A DNA stretch of 64,000 bases, taken from Thalassobacterium maritimum. Its GTDB lineage: Bacteria; Verrucomicrobiota; Verrucomicrobiia; Opitutales; Coraliomargaritaceae. Position numbers and translations under genes: made by a program. Positions within the stretch are counted from its first letter, which is position 1. Each line of letters begins with the position of its first letter. Positions 1-8,348 of this stretch are shown here, piece after piece. The notes under the pieces were generated by a model. It had not been told where the DNA came from. It saw only the letters and a list, made by a program, of their open reading frames with translations, and made no database searches. The stretch is taken from positions 5,013 through 69,012 of the forward strand of contig NZ_JARXHW010000026.1 in assembly GCF_031127805.1 (NCBI RefSeq), written 5' to 3'.

Positions 1-593
1 GGAGGTTCTCAGGAGCTCGACTTCAAAAGTGTTGGCAGGATAGCGATTCCGAAAAGCTCGAAGCGAAGTTGTCTCGCTTTGTAGAAACCCTTCCGCTGTA
101 TGCCGCATACCTCAAGCGAGAGAGAACTATCGAAGCTGAACAGAGGGAAGTCATCCGCCTTAATCACGAACGTTACGAGCGCAGAAGAAAGGCGGAAGAG
201 TTGAAAGCTAGCTACTTGCGCCGAAAACGCGAAGAGCTAGCTAGGGCTCAGTCCGAAGAGCAAACCAGGCGAGCGAACCTCAGCCAGCTAGCTAGCGATT
301 GGCAGGAATCTAAGCGCATCCGTCAGTTCTGCAAAGAGGTTGAATCAGAAGCTAGATACGGGACGCTTGATCATATTCAGGCGGGGGCAGGGGATTGGCT
401 AAGATGGGCCACGCGCATAGCTGACCTTAAAGACCCATTTAAAAATGGCCAGCTCGACTATGAGATTACCTCGACCGGACACGACAGCGACCTCGATTGC
501 TCGCTAAATCCAGAACAAGTCGATTTCCCACTCCCAGAGGAGCTTCAAGCCCAGATTGCGAGCTTACTAGACTTCGAGTCCAAATCGCTCTGA
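1..593 (+). CDS. Coiled-coil protein of unknown function, 3' part (cut by window edge)
   Basis: The frame is open from the first bases of the window, so this is the C-terminal part of a longer protein. The first in-window start would be a TTG at 69, which is probably not the real start. The visible part has a long charged helix rich in E, R and K (about residues 30-85 counted from the TTG), then a Trp-containing segment (GAGDWLRWATRIADL) and an acidic tail. This layout resembles the C-terminus of a family of uncharacterised DNA-island proteins that carry a coiled coil followed by a W-L-x-W-A motif; that is recalled from family knowledge, not searched. It sits upstream of restriction-system remnants in the same orientation. 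Function unknown; a defence- or island-associated role is inference only. Confidence 0.6.
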   Translation, partial: RFSGARLQKCWQDSDSEKLEAKLSRFVETLPLYAAYLKRERTIEAEQREVIRLNHERYERRRKAEELKASYLRRKREELARAQSEEQTRRANLSQLASDWQESKRIRQFCKEVESEARYGTLDHIQAGAGDWLRWATRIADLKDPFKNGQLDYEITSTGHDSDLDCSLNPEQVDFPLPEELQAQIASLLDFESKSL

Positions 594-681
594 GCCTAGC
601 TGCTCCTACGGTCTCCCGAATTGTAAAACTTCTGTTTAAAACTTCTTGCCTACATGGTTTGCCTAACTAGCTTTTCGCTAG

Positions 682-1080
682 ATGCCTGCCAAGAAAGACC
701 TCAATAAACAAGAATCCTTCGGGGAAAACCTCTGGGATGTCGCCAATAAGCTACGCGGCACTGTCGAGTATTCTGAGGATAAGCACGTCATTCTTGGCGA
801 AGTCCCCTCCGACACCTTTTTCAAAGACCAGCACCCCGACCTTAAAGCCGATTTCATTATGGCCAATCCGCCCTTCAACTTAAAGGACTGGCGCGGCCCT
901 AATGAACTGACCGACGATCCACGCTGGGGCGGCTACGAAACCCCGCCCGCCGGAATCGCCAATTACGGCTGGATTCTTCACATGGTCTCTAAGCTCTACA
1001 AGCACTTCGAAGACATCCTTACCCTCGTTGGCGGAAAATTCCGCAGGACACATCTTTTAACTCCAAAGTTAGCTTCATGA
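682..1080 (+). pseudogene. hsdM: Remnant of type I restriction methyltransferase (HsdM)
   Basis: A 132-residue scrap of an N6-adenine methyltransferase. Residues 13-28 match the HsdM N-terminus (an ENLWDVANKLRG-like segment). The frame then jumps to the catalytic middle of the family: DLKADFIMANPPFNLKDW contains motif IV (NPPF), followed by the usual GIANYGWILHMVSKL stretch. The several hundred residues that normally separate these parts are missing, and so is everything after motif IV. The last 27 residues (YKHFEDILTLVGGKF...) look like a third spliced fragment. The AdoMet-binding motif I is absent, so no activity is expected. Its stop overlaps the next gene's ATG (ATGA at 1077-1080), so the scrap may still couple translation into the downstream defence gene. 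Confidence 0.85.
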
Positions 1081-2051
1081 GTGCTGATCAACTTGAAATC
1101 GACGTGCTCCTTTACGTCGCGCTGAACGAAGAATTTGAAGCTCTTACGTCGGCTTTTGCCGAAGATCTTCACGCAAAACTTGAGGTTACAGAACTTACTG
1201 ATCTGGCGCTTCAAGTATTCTCAGTGAGCGTGACATCTCCTGTGCTTAAGAAAGAAATACGACTGGCTATTGTTCCAGCGGGTAAGATGGGAGCAACTCG
1301 GGCGGCGACGGTGGTTTCGGGGATTCTTGGACGATCGAGCTGCAACAATGTCGTTGTGTTGGGGATAGCAGGATCACTTTCTGATGACCTCCAGCCAGGG
1401 GATGTTCTCATTCCTGACAGCGTTGTTGAGTATTTGGCTAATTCGGCTGCAAAGAACGTTGAAGACAAAGAGGAATGGGAACTCGAAACGTCGGGAAATA
1501 GTTACGCTTCAAATCCTCGTTTATTGAACCGCTTCCAATATCTCAAAACTACGCACAGAGAACAGTTTGAACGTTGGGAGGCTGACTGCGCGGAAAGGTA
1601 TGCCCCAGTTGCTACTGAGGAAGTTCGAGCCAAAATGGGAGAAGCTGGGTTCACGATGCGATCCGAAGTTAGAATCTTCGCGGGTGACGACCATAAATTG
1701 GCAAGCGGTCCTACGGTTGGGAAAAGTGAGGATTTCGTTGAGTGGCTTAAATCGAAGGTGGACCGAAAATTCGCGGCATTGGAAATGGAATCGGCGGGCG
1801 TCTACGACGCTAGTAGTCTTCGAGAACCGCCCCCGAGGATTCTCGCGATCCGAGGAATCTCAGACTTTGCCGACGAGAGAAAAAAGCTAATTGAAAATGG
1901 AACCAAAGGACAATTTCGAGAGGTCGCGGCCAAAAACGCTCTATCGTTGCTGCTTCGGGGCATCGAAGCTGGATTTTTCGAGCCTGTAGCACCTGAAGAC
2001 GTTAAAAAAAAAAGTGGGCTAATGTTAGACAAGCGTCGGAAGAATGGATAG
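1077..2051 (+). CDS. Nucleoside phosphorylase-like (PNP/UDP superfamily) effector domain protein
   Basis: 324 residues with the PNP_UDP_1 fold. Visible signatures are a VVVLGIAGSLSDDLQPGDVLI segment (GIAG loop, about residues 99-118), FAALEMESAGVYD (MESAG nucleoside/ribose-binding Glu, about 237) and ILAIRGISDFADE, whose Asp is the usual catalytic acid. Related domains act in bacterial immunity as ATP-cleaving nucleosidases (Detocs, some CBASS and STAND proteins). Here the in-frame product ends 13 residues after an A10 run at 2004-2013. A -1 shift in that run reads into the STAND NTPase frame, so this is probably the N-terminal effector of a larger protein. The ATG overlaps the hsdM-remnant stop. 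As a housekeeping phosphorylase it would be oddly placed and would have an unexplained C-terminal tail. Confidence 0.85.
   Translation: MSADQLEIDVLLYVALNEEFEALTSAFAEDLHAKLEVTELTDLALQVFSVSVTSPVLKKEIRLAIVPAGKMGATRAATVVSGILGRSSCNNVVVLGIAGSLSDDLQPGDVLIPDSVVEYLANSAAKNVEDKEEWELETSGNSYASNPRLLNRFQYLKTTHREQFERWEADCAERYAPVATEEVRAKMGEAGFTMRSEVRIFAGDDHKLASGPTVGKSEDFVEWLKSKVDRKFAALEMESAGVYDASSLREPPPRILAIRGISDFADERKKLIENGTKGQFREVAAKNALSLLLRGIEAGFFEPVAPEDVKKKSGLMLDKRRKNG
2004..2013 (+). other. A10 slippery run joining the PNP and STAND frames
   Basis: Ten consecutive A's near the 3' end of the phosphorylase-like ORF. The zero frame reads GTT AAA AAA AAA AGT and stops at 2051. The -1 frame is open from 2006 and runs without a stop to 6589. 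Slipping on A-AAA-AAA, or adding one A to the transcript, fuses the two domains. Runs of nine or more A are known sites of RNA polymerase slippage and -1 ribosomal frameshifting. A sequencing or genomic indel gives the same picture. Confidence 0.6.
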
Positions 2052-5000
2052 CCCAGATACACACATCTCTGCCCAATGGCATTGAGCTACCTCGCTCCGA
2101 GGAAGCTGCCGCTCTAGATAAAGCCTATGAAGAGGGACCTGGCGGACACGTATTGGGAGAGAGCGGGCTGGGGAAAAGCGCGTTGCTCAAGCAACTCGCG
2201 AATAGGGTTCAGAACGATTCGGAAGTAGTCTGGATTAAGGCTGAGCACTTTTCTGAACTGCAAAATTCTGTGCCAGACCTTGCTTACCTACTTCTTGAGA
2301 CCGATCGCACCTCAGGTTTCTTGGTAATCGATTCCCTTGAGAGCTGTTACACTTCAGACAGTATTGAAGCGATCAGTCGATTCGTCGCTTCAGTCATTGG
2401 TCCTTTGGAAAGCGTTTGGAAGGTGTTTTTTTCATGCCAAACTCCAAGTTGGTCGCGGGTTTCAAACCATTTGTTGAGATACCTGGCAGGTCACAACGTC
2501 TTGTCTGAACGGATAGAATGTGGGCGACTTTCTGATGGTGATTTTCAAATTGTTCTAGGTGCAGTTCCAGCAATCCAGAAGCTTTCCGCACAACCACAAA
2601 TGGGGCGATTCCTGCGATCGCCCAAAATGCTTGATTTGCTTTTGCGTAATGAGCCTGACTTGAGCCGACTATCGATCGGCGAACCTGATGTTATCGAGTG
2701 GTGGTGGGACGAACAGGTCAAAGCTGGCAAGAGTTTCTGCGGAGAAGAAAGCATTGCCCGCAGGTTAGCCACTCATCTCGCTGACTCTTTGGTAAGTGAG
2801 GCGTCACCTGATATCGTTGCCGTTGATCACGAGGCGACCAACTCACTGATCAACAGGCAAATCTTTTCCTGCACGAATGATGGCCGCATCCGATTTGATC
2901 ACGATCTGCTTGCGGATTGGTCTCGGGTCATGCATCTACGGTCTCTGGGAGACGACGTTCTAGCTTTTATTCGTGAGCACTCGGAGAATCCTCCTTGGTT
3001 GAGGGCTGTCCGGCTCTTTTCTCAACATCTTCTGGAACGTGCTTCCGATCACGATAGGTGGCAGACAATCGTTGAGTCGTGCAGGGCTGTCACCCCTGAT
3101 CAGAAAGAGCCAGAATCTCGAGATCTACAGATCCTCGACACTTGGCTTGAGGGAATTGCATACTGTAGCGATCCGTCAGCACTGCTCGCACAGAATAGAG
3201 ATCAGCTATTTGCGGACGACGCATGGTTGTTGAAGCGACTTCTTCGGCGCCTTATGCACAACGCCACCATTCCGGATCCCGTCGTTCAAAACCAGTTTCA
3301 CCAGATCGATCCAGAGACCGCCGATTACGCGGCTCTTCGGTTCAGGTTGCCCGTCGTGAGCCTTTGGCCGTCATTTACTGAGTTCCTGATTGCGAATCCA
3401 GAGGAAACTACAGATTGCCTCCCAGTAACCCTCGCTGAGCTGGGATTAATGTGGGGAAAACTGGACGAGTATCTCGGGATCAATTGGAGTTCGCTTGCAG
3501 AGTTGATTCTTCTCAATGCAGAGAAGGAACTGCGCCGAGAGGTGGCGGGTGCTTACAGACACGATCGTGGTTCTAGGTCCCTCCGCGGTGGAAGCAATTC
3601 CCGCGCTACGATCTACTCAGCAGCACTGCGAGCAGCATCCCAAAACCCTGAACGAGCAGTGAGTTTTGCACTCAAGGCCGCTGGGCGCAAAGAATGGGAT
3701 GAAGACGATCTGACCGAAGAGGCCGATGAAGGCTGGCGAGGAGAGTGGCATGAGCCGTCATTTTTTGGAGGTCGGGGTAGCCGCGTTGTCCAGCCTGTTG
3801 AGGCTTGGCCAGACGGCCCGCGCCGCACGATTAGTCGCGACTTCTATCAGCCCTGGTTCGAGGCGAACGCATCGCTTCCGTTATTTACGAAATGCCCTGC
3901 CGCGGCTTGTGAGATCACCTTGGCTCTTTTGATTGATTGGCCAAAGACCGAAATCAGTAAGGGCGACTATGATATTGGAGCTCGAAACCACGGATTTAGA
4001 TTCGAAGCAGACCAGTTGAAATCCGCATTTTGGTCTAAGGGTCCGTTTATCGGATATCTCCGATCAAACTGGCGACCTGCAGTCGAACTTATTGTTGCCC
4101 TCACTAACTTTGCAACTGATCGCTATGAGGATTGGTGGCCGTATTCTCCTGAGGTTGAATCCGTAGCCATAAAAACGTCCGATGGTAAATCGGAATGGAA
4201 AGGAAACCATCAGGTTTTCGCTTGGAATCGATACCACATGAATACCCCAGCAGTGGTGACTTGTGCGCTAATGGCTCTGGAAAAGTGGTTTGATGAGAGA
4301 TTTGAAGCAGAGGAATCGGTGTCCAACGTGATTGATCTTTTGTTTAAAGAGGGGCGCTCTCTCGCTCTGGCTGGCGTTCTCATTTGTGTTGGGAAGCGCC
4401 ACGAATCGCTTTTTACGGCTGAGCTGAAGTCTCTTCTTTTCGTCCGAAAGCTTTATGAACTAGATCTTGTGTCAATTCGCTGGAGCGTTGGTGTTGGGGC
4501 GTCGCCGCGAGAAGGTGAGTTCGTTTTCAATGCAAAACGTGATTGGGCGAACCTTCCTGGTCGAAAGGTGTCGCTGGGAGATGCATGTTGGTCATGGATG
4601 CTGAACAAAGCAGAGTTCTCTGAGGTATTCGAAGACATCTCGGCCGCGTGGTATCTTGAAGCCGAAGCACTACCAGAAAGTTCTCAAGACCGAAAGGAAG
4701 TGGAACGCTGGGCAGTTGAGTTTGATCCGAATCTTTGGGAGAGGGAGGATGGAGGCATTGAGTTCAATAATAAACGACTCATCGATTTTCAGGATCCGAC
4801 CGCGGAGAAAGATCTTTCGGTAAAGCAGGCGCTATTAACACTGCCTTACAAATACGCAGAGATATTGAAGAATCGGCAAACCTTTGATGCTGCGGGCTGT
4901 GACTATATTTGGAGACAGCTGCAAAATGAAGATTTTTTTGACCACGCAAATAAATTGTTTGCTGCGGAGCCCGAGGGTTCTCAGTTTTTGGATGGGCGGC

Positions 5001-6589
5001 ATACACGCGCAGGACTGCTTGCGGTAATTACCTGCATGGGGGAGGAATGGTTGCAGAACGACACATCCAAATTCGAGTTTGTAGATGCCGAAATTTGGAA
5101 GATCCTAAATGATCAGCCAAAAATCACTGTTTACTCGCCTGAAGATAGTAGTGACGACTACGAAGGCTTTTTGGCTCGGGCTGTCGTTCGACGCTGGGCT
5201 GCCAATGTGAACGATCCTGACTGGAGGGGGGCGGTCGCTCGCTTCGTTACGTCATATCGCTACCGGACAGTTCAGTGTTTATTTGATGAAGCGTTCAGAT
5301 GTCGTGCGAAGCTGGGAAATGCATACATCGAACTCGAGGCATTCGCTCTTTCATTCTCGAGTATTCGACAAGAAGCCACGAAATCTGACTTCTACGGCAA
5401 CAAGGATACTGAAAACAAGCTCATCTACGTTTGGGCAAGTGAATGGATTTCGAAGTTTGCAGACGGAGAAGGTCCTAAATGGACCGACGATTGGGCATCC
5501 ATTGAGGCTAAAGAAGAGACACCAAAAGCGAATTATGGTCAACGGCGCGTGCAAAGAGCAAAACTGAGCCAGAAGATTTGCAAAGGTCTAGAGAGGTTTA
5601 TGCAACAGGTTCGGCGGGGCAAAACGAAGGAAACAGCGTCTATAACACCGAAGAATCCGGAACAAATCAGGGTAATGCCTCCAGAGCGACGCGAGCTTCA
5701 CCGAATTGGATATAATCTAGAGCTGGGCGTTATGCTCGCTGCGTTTGGGCATGCACCTCAACTTGTGGATGCCCGAGATTCTGACGAGCGAAGGCACTGG
5801 TTGGTAATAGCGAAGGAACTATTAGCGGTATTTCACCGGACGCTCCCTGAAACTGATGGTTCAGACGATGCCAAGTGGGACTACGAGGTTTGGTCCAATG
5901 ATGAGAAAGTCTTCGAAGTTGTAGCCGCAAGGCTGTTGGAGTCCTCCGAGGAAGAAGGGCTAGAGTTTTGGCAAAGTGTTCTTCGGCTGCCTCCTGCAGC
6001 ACATCACCATATTGAGCAGTTTCTCAACGTTGTATTGCTTGAAGCTGTAAGAACAGATCCACCTAAGACTGATCAATTGATGGGACTTTGGGGCCCTTTC
6101 GCTGACTTCTTGGCCGCACAAGATGTCTGGGCCACCTCCAAGAGTAGAGACGCGGATGATGTGTGGAAAGTCATTCTGCTTTTTGGCTCCGATTTCGCAT
6201 CTGATGGCGAAGCCGCATTCGCCCCTCTTGTCCAGAAACTCGCGACTCACTACCGAAGATTTATCGAGCGCATTCAGTATGACTCCTACACTCAGAGCAC
6301 GTTGGTAGCGTTCTTAATCAAAGATGCGGCTGCCCCCATCTTCATTGATACGCTGGAGTGGTTCCACAGCAGCTGGAAAGAAGCGAAAGGTTACTTCTGG
6401 GAAACTGGAATCGAGCGAGGGGATTTTGAAAGGCTTCTTGAGTTTGGGTGGAACAATCGGTTCGAGGATATTCGCAAAAATCCCAGTGCACTTGCTGCCT
6501 TTAAGACGCTCACACTGAACCTCGCAACTCATAATAGCGCAGCCGCGATAGACATTCAGAACCGCATTGGAGGTTCAGACTCACAATAA
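2012..6589 (+). CDS. Giant STAND-family NTPase (Avs/NLR-like), probable C-terminal part of a PNP-STAND fusion
   Basis: About 1,525 codons in the -1 frame relative to the preceding gene. The only usable start is TTG 2153, but starting there removes the beta-strand before the P-loop. The upstream codons (EEWIAQIHTSLPNGIEL...GGHV) read as protein and contain no ATG, GTG or TTG, so entry by frameshift is likely. Numbering from TTG 2153: Walker A GESGLGKS at 2-9, Walker B GFLVIDSLE with Asp60, an arginine-finger/sensor-like FFSCQTPSW at 92-100, and a winged-helix-type FDHDLLADW motif near residue 255. The remaining ~1,200 residues are alpha-helical, Trp-rich and unrecognised, as expected of a target-sensing solenoid. 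Family knowledge: STAND proteins of this size sense phage proteins and activate an N-terminal effector. Position inside a wrecked type I restriction locus supports a defence role. Confidence 0.85.
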   Translation, partial: KWANVRQASEEWIAQIHTSLPNGIELPRSEEAAALDKAYEEGPGGHVLGESGLGKSALLKQLANRVQNDSEVVWIKAEHFSELQNSVPDLAYLLLETDRTSGFLVIDSLESCYTSDSIEAISRFVASVIGPLESVWKVFFSCQTPSWSRVSNHLLRYLAGHNVLSERIECGRLSDGDFQIVLGAVPAIQKLSAQPQMGRFLRSPKMLDLLLRNEPDLSRLSIGEPDVIEWWWDEQVKAGKSFCGEESIARRLATHLADSLVSEASPDIVAVDHEATNSLINRQIFSCTNDGRIRFDHDLLADWSRVMHLRSLGDDVLAFIREHSENPPWLRAVRLFSQHLLERASDHDRWQTIVESCRAVTPDQKEPESRDLQILDTWLEGIAYCSDPSALLAQNRDQLFADDAWLLKRLLRRLMHNATIPDPVVQNQFHQIDPETADYAALRFRLPVVSLWPSFTEFLIANPEETTDCLPVTLAELGLMWGKLDEYLGINWSSLAELILLNAEKELRREVAGAYRHDRGSRSLRGGSNSRATIYSAALRAASQNPERAVSFALKAAGRKEWDEDDLTEEADEGWRGEWHEPSFFGGRGSRVVQPVEAWPDGPRRTISRDFYQPWFEANASLPLFTKCPAAACEITLALLIDWPKTEISKGDYDIGARNHGFRFEADQLKSAFWSKGPFIGYLRSNWRPAVELIVALTNFATDRYEDWWPYSPEVESVAIKTSDGKSEWKGNHQVFAWNRYHMNTPAVVTCALMALEKWFDERFEAEESVSNVIDLLFKEGRSLALAGVLICVGKRHESLFTAELKSLLFVRKLYELDLVSIRWSVGVGASPREGEFVFNAKRDWANLPGRKVSLGDACWSWMLNKAEFSEVFEDISAAWYLEAEALPESSQDRKEVERWAVEFDPNLWEREDGGIEFNNKRLIDFQDPTAEKDLSVKQALLTLPYKYAEILKNRQTFDAAGCDYIWRQLQNEDFFDHANKLFAAEPEGSQFLDGRHTRAGLLAVITCMGEEWLQNDTSKFEFVDAEIWKILNDQPKITVYSPEDSSDDYEGFLARAVVRRWAANVNDPDWRGAVARFVTSYRYRTVQCLFDEAFRCRAKLGNAYIELEAFALSFSSIRQEATKSDFYGNKDTENKLIYVWASEWISKFADGEGPKWTDDWASIEAKEETPKANYGQRRVQRAKLSQKICKGLERFMQQVRRGKTKETASITPKNPEQIRVMPPERRELHRIGYNLELGVMLAAFGHAPQLVDARDSDERRHWLVIAKELLAVFHRTLPETDGSDDAKWDYEVWSNDEKVFEVVAARLLESSEEEGLEFWQSVLRLPPAAHHHIEQFLNVVLLEAVRTDPPKTDQLMGLWGPFADFLAAQDVWATSKSRDADDVWKVILLFGSDFASDGEAAFAPLVQKLATHYRRFIERIQYDSYTQSTLVAFLIKDAAAPIFIDTLEWFHSSWKEAKGYFWETGIERGDFERLLEFGWNNRFEDIRKNPSALAAFKTLTLNLATHNSAAAIDIQNRIGGSDSQ

Positions 6590-6712
6590 TTGCTTTCCAC
6601 CGCATCAAACCCCGGATCACAGAAAACCGTTCAAGCTCGTATCCTCGAATACGCTAAGGGCATAGGTTGGACGATTATGTCACACGAGGAGGCTGTTCCG
6701 CTGATTAAGTAG
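6590..6712 (+). pseudogene. hsdR: Remnant of HsdR N-terminus (type I restriction)
   Basis: Forty codons starting at a TTG directly after the NTPase stop and ending at TAG 6710. The peptide contains KTVQARILEYAKGIGWTIM followed by SHEEA, the recognisable start of one class of type I restriction endonuclease subunits, which normally continue for about 1,000 residues. Nothing else of HsdR follows. With the hsdM scrap upstream, this marks the far border of a deleted hsdM-(hsdS)-hsdR operon whose interior is now the PNP-STAND gene. Assignment rests on motif memory over a short peptide. Confidence 0.6.
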
Positions 6713-6741
6713 GGCTCCGAGTCGATAAAGTTACAGGGGGA

Positions 6742-7080
6742 ATGGACTGGTTCGTCGATAACAGCGATCACAACAACATGGATACAGTCTGGTCTAGGCC
6801 AGTAAGGCCTGAGGACGGCCTAAGGTATAGCTGGGCCGAAGAGCCCGTATACGACGATCAATTGAGCAATCTCACGACAATCGTCTTCGATGGTTATTAC
6901 AACGACCTGATCATCTTCACACTGTCCGAGCAGCACGGCCTAGATTTAAAAGAGAAAGAGTTCAAATTCAATCTCAACGAAGACGGCTCCCCGACGCTAG
7001 TCAGCTTCAAGGGGATGGTTTTGAAAATCATCGAGGTCGACAATCTAGGCCTCACATACGAGTGGGTCAAACTAGGCTGA
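6742..7080 (+). CDS. Hypothetical protein, 112 aa
   Basis: The ATG is preceded by a strong purine-rich site (cagggggaATG). The product is acidic, soluble and has no signal peptide or membrane segment. It has a hydrophobic beta-rich centre (TTIVFDGYYNDLIIFTL) and a VLKIIEVDNLGLTYEWVKLG tail. I do not recognise the family. It sits between the hsdR scrap and the tRNA, in the orientation of the island, so it is probably island cargo. It may be an intact small gene or what is left of a longer one. Confidence 0.5.
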   Translation: MDWFVDNSDHNNMDTVWSRPVRPEDGLRYSWAEEPVYDDQLSNLTTIVFDGYYNDLIIFTLSEQHGLDLKEKEFKFNLNEDGSPTLVSFKGMVLKIIEVDNLGLTYEWVKLG

Positions 7081-7338
7081 AAAATTCGACCAAAAATCCC
7101 TGCCACTTTTATCGTCTAGATTACCTCGAAAATTCCCCCCGTGGGTATCAATTCTATGTTGACGAACCCGTAAGAGATAACAGCCTGTGCGTTTTCAGTT
7201 CTTTGCGTATCTTCATCGTTCTAGAGTTTTTCCAAAGCGTCCACAAGCACGGCGGAAGCTCAAAACGTCCAAGAAGTGTCCAAGTAGGAATTTGAACTAA
7301 ATTTCTTCCCTTTGTAAATAGTTGAAAATAAAGATTTT

Positions 7339-7414
7339 GCCGAAGTAGCTCAGTTGGTAGAGCAATTCATTCGTAATGAATAGGTCGACGGTTCGACTCC
7401 GTTCTTCGGCTCCA
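7339..7414 (+). tRNA. tRNA-Thr (anticodon CGT)
   Basis: A 76-nt cloverleaf with encoded CCA. Acceptor GCCGAAG pairs with CTTCGGC, discriminator T. The D arm contains GCTCAGTTGGTAGAGC. The anticodon arm is ATTCA-TTCGTAA-TGAAT with anticodon CGT. The T arm is GACGG-TTCGACT-CCGTT with one G-T pair. It sits at the junction between the defence island and the carbohydrate genes, a typical integration position. Confidence 0.95.
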
Positions 7415-7419
7415 TTCTC

Positions 7420-7453
7420 AACCCCTTGCTTGGTATTAGCTTGGGGTTTTTAT
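7420..7453 (+). terminator. Rho-independent terminator after tRNA-Thr
   Basis: AACCCC and GGGGTT arms (extended by an inner GC/GC pairing) followed by a TTTTTA tract, beginning six bases after the tRNA CCA. Confidence 0.75.
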
Positions 7454-7483
7454 TTGCCTGTTTTCTGTTGGGCCTGAGTGGAC

Positions 7484-7523
7484 ACAAAACAGCCCGCTGC
7501 AGGGCGAGGCCTGTGCGGGCTGT
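7484..7523 (-). terminator. Terminator of the minus-strand isomerase/oxidoreductase operon
   Basis: Perfect 9-bp arms ACAGCCCGC (7489-7497) and GCGGGCTGT (7515-7523). On the minus strand they are followed by TTTTGTG. It lies 25 bp after the stop of the isomerase gene. Confidence 0.75.
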
Positions 7524-7547
7524 GGAGAAAAGCTGTTAGCTTGGGGC

Positions 7548-8324
7548 TTAAGACACCAAGTTGGCTTTGATGTAATCGAAGCTCATTTTTAGGGAATCGA
7601 AGGGATCGCCGGGGCAGCTGTCTTGTTCGACGATGAACCACTCGCAACCGGATTCCTCGGCTGCGGCGATGATGGGCTTGAAGTCGAGGTTTCCGTAGCC
7701 GATCTCATGCATGATGGGGGTGTTGCCTTCGCGCACGCCGACATCCTTGAGGTGGAGTAGGGGCAGGCGCCCCTTGAGCATTTTGCACCATTCTACGACG
7801 TTGCCGCCGCCGAGTTGCACCCAGTAGGTGTCGGGCTCGAAGTGGAGGTTTTCGGCGGAGGTTTGCTCTGCGATGTGTTGCAATGCTGGCTTGCCGTCCC
7901 ACTTGTAGAATTCGTTGGCGTGGTTGTGGTAAGTTAATACGAGGCCCGCCTCCCGCAACACTGCACCTGCTTTGTCGAGTTGCTGGATTAATTTATTGCG
8001 TGACTCCGCATCTGTGAAATCGACGTCTCTTGGGAATGGATAGGCGGTGTATTGGGTGCCTAGCTTCTTTAGGCGCTCGACGACCTTTTCAGGCTCGTCG
8101 AGAATCATACCGCTGGGCTCGTGAGTGGCGCAGATGGTGAGACCATTTTCAGCACACACAGCTGCGATTTCTTCGGCTGGCATGACATCGTGGCCCATGC
8201 CGGAGATTTGCACTGCCTTGTAGCCGATGTCGGCTATCTTTTTCATACTCGCACGGAAGTCTTCGGGAGTCTGGATAAAGTCACGAATGGTGTACGTGAT
8301 GAGAGCAACTTGTTCAATTTTCAT
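7548..8324 (-). CDS. Sugar phosphate isomerase/epimerase (xylose isomerase-like TIM barrel)
   Basis: 258 residues with the AP-endonuclease-2/xylose-isomerase-like TIM-barrel signature. Visible elements are KIADIGYKAVQIS after strand 1, an LTYHNHANEF metal-site strand, LHFEPDTYWVQLGG, LLHLKDVG and a C-terminal EWFIVEQD. These supply the Glu/Asp/His ligands used by the family for a divalent metal. The substrate cannot be named. It is the last gene of a minus-strand set with two Gfo/Idh/MocA oxidoreductases (24 and 51 bp gaps), a common PVC and Bacteroidetes arrangement for oxidising or epimerising sugars or inositol-like compounds. A divergent AraC-type gene is the probable regulator. Cytoplasmic; no signal peptide. 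Confidence 0.9.
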   Translation of the reverse strand: MKIEQVALITYTIRDFIQTPEDFRASMKKIADIGYKAVQISGMGHDVMPAEEIAAVCAENGLTICATHEPSGMILDEPEKVVERLKKLGTQYTAYPFPRDVDFTDAESRNKLIQQLDKAGAVLREAGLVLTYHNHANEFYKWDGKPALQHIAEQTSAENLHFEPDTYWVQLGGGNVVEWCKMLKGRLPLLHLKDVGVREGNTPIMHEIGYGNLDFKPIIAAAEESGCEWFIVEQDSCPGDPFDSLKMSFDYIKANLVS

Positions 8325-8348
8325 AATAGTTTTGAAATTTTTGGATCT

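Noticed and set aside
7062..7295. 77-codon plus-strand ORF before the tRNA
   Set aside because: Starts inside the previous gene, has no ribosome site or recognisable sequence; composition looks random.
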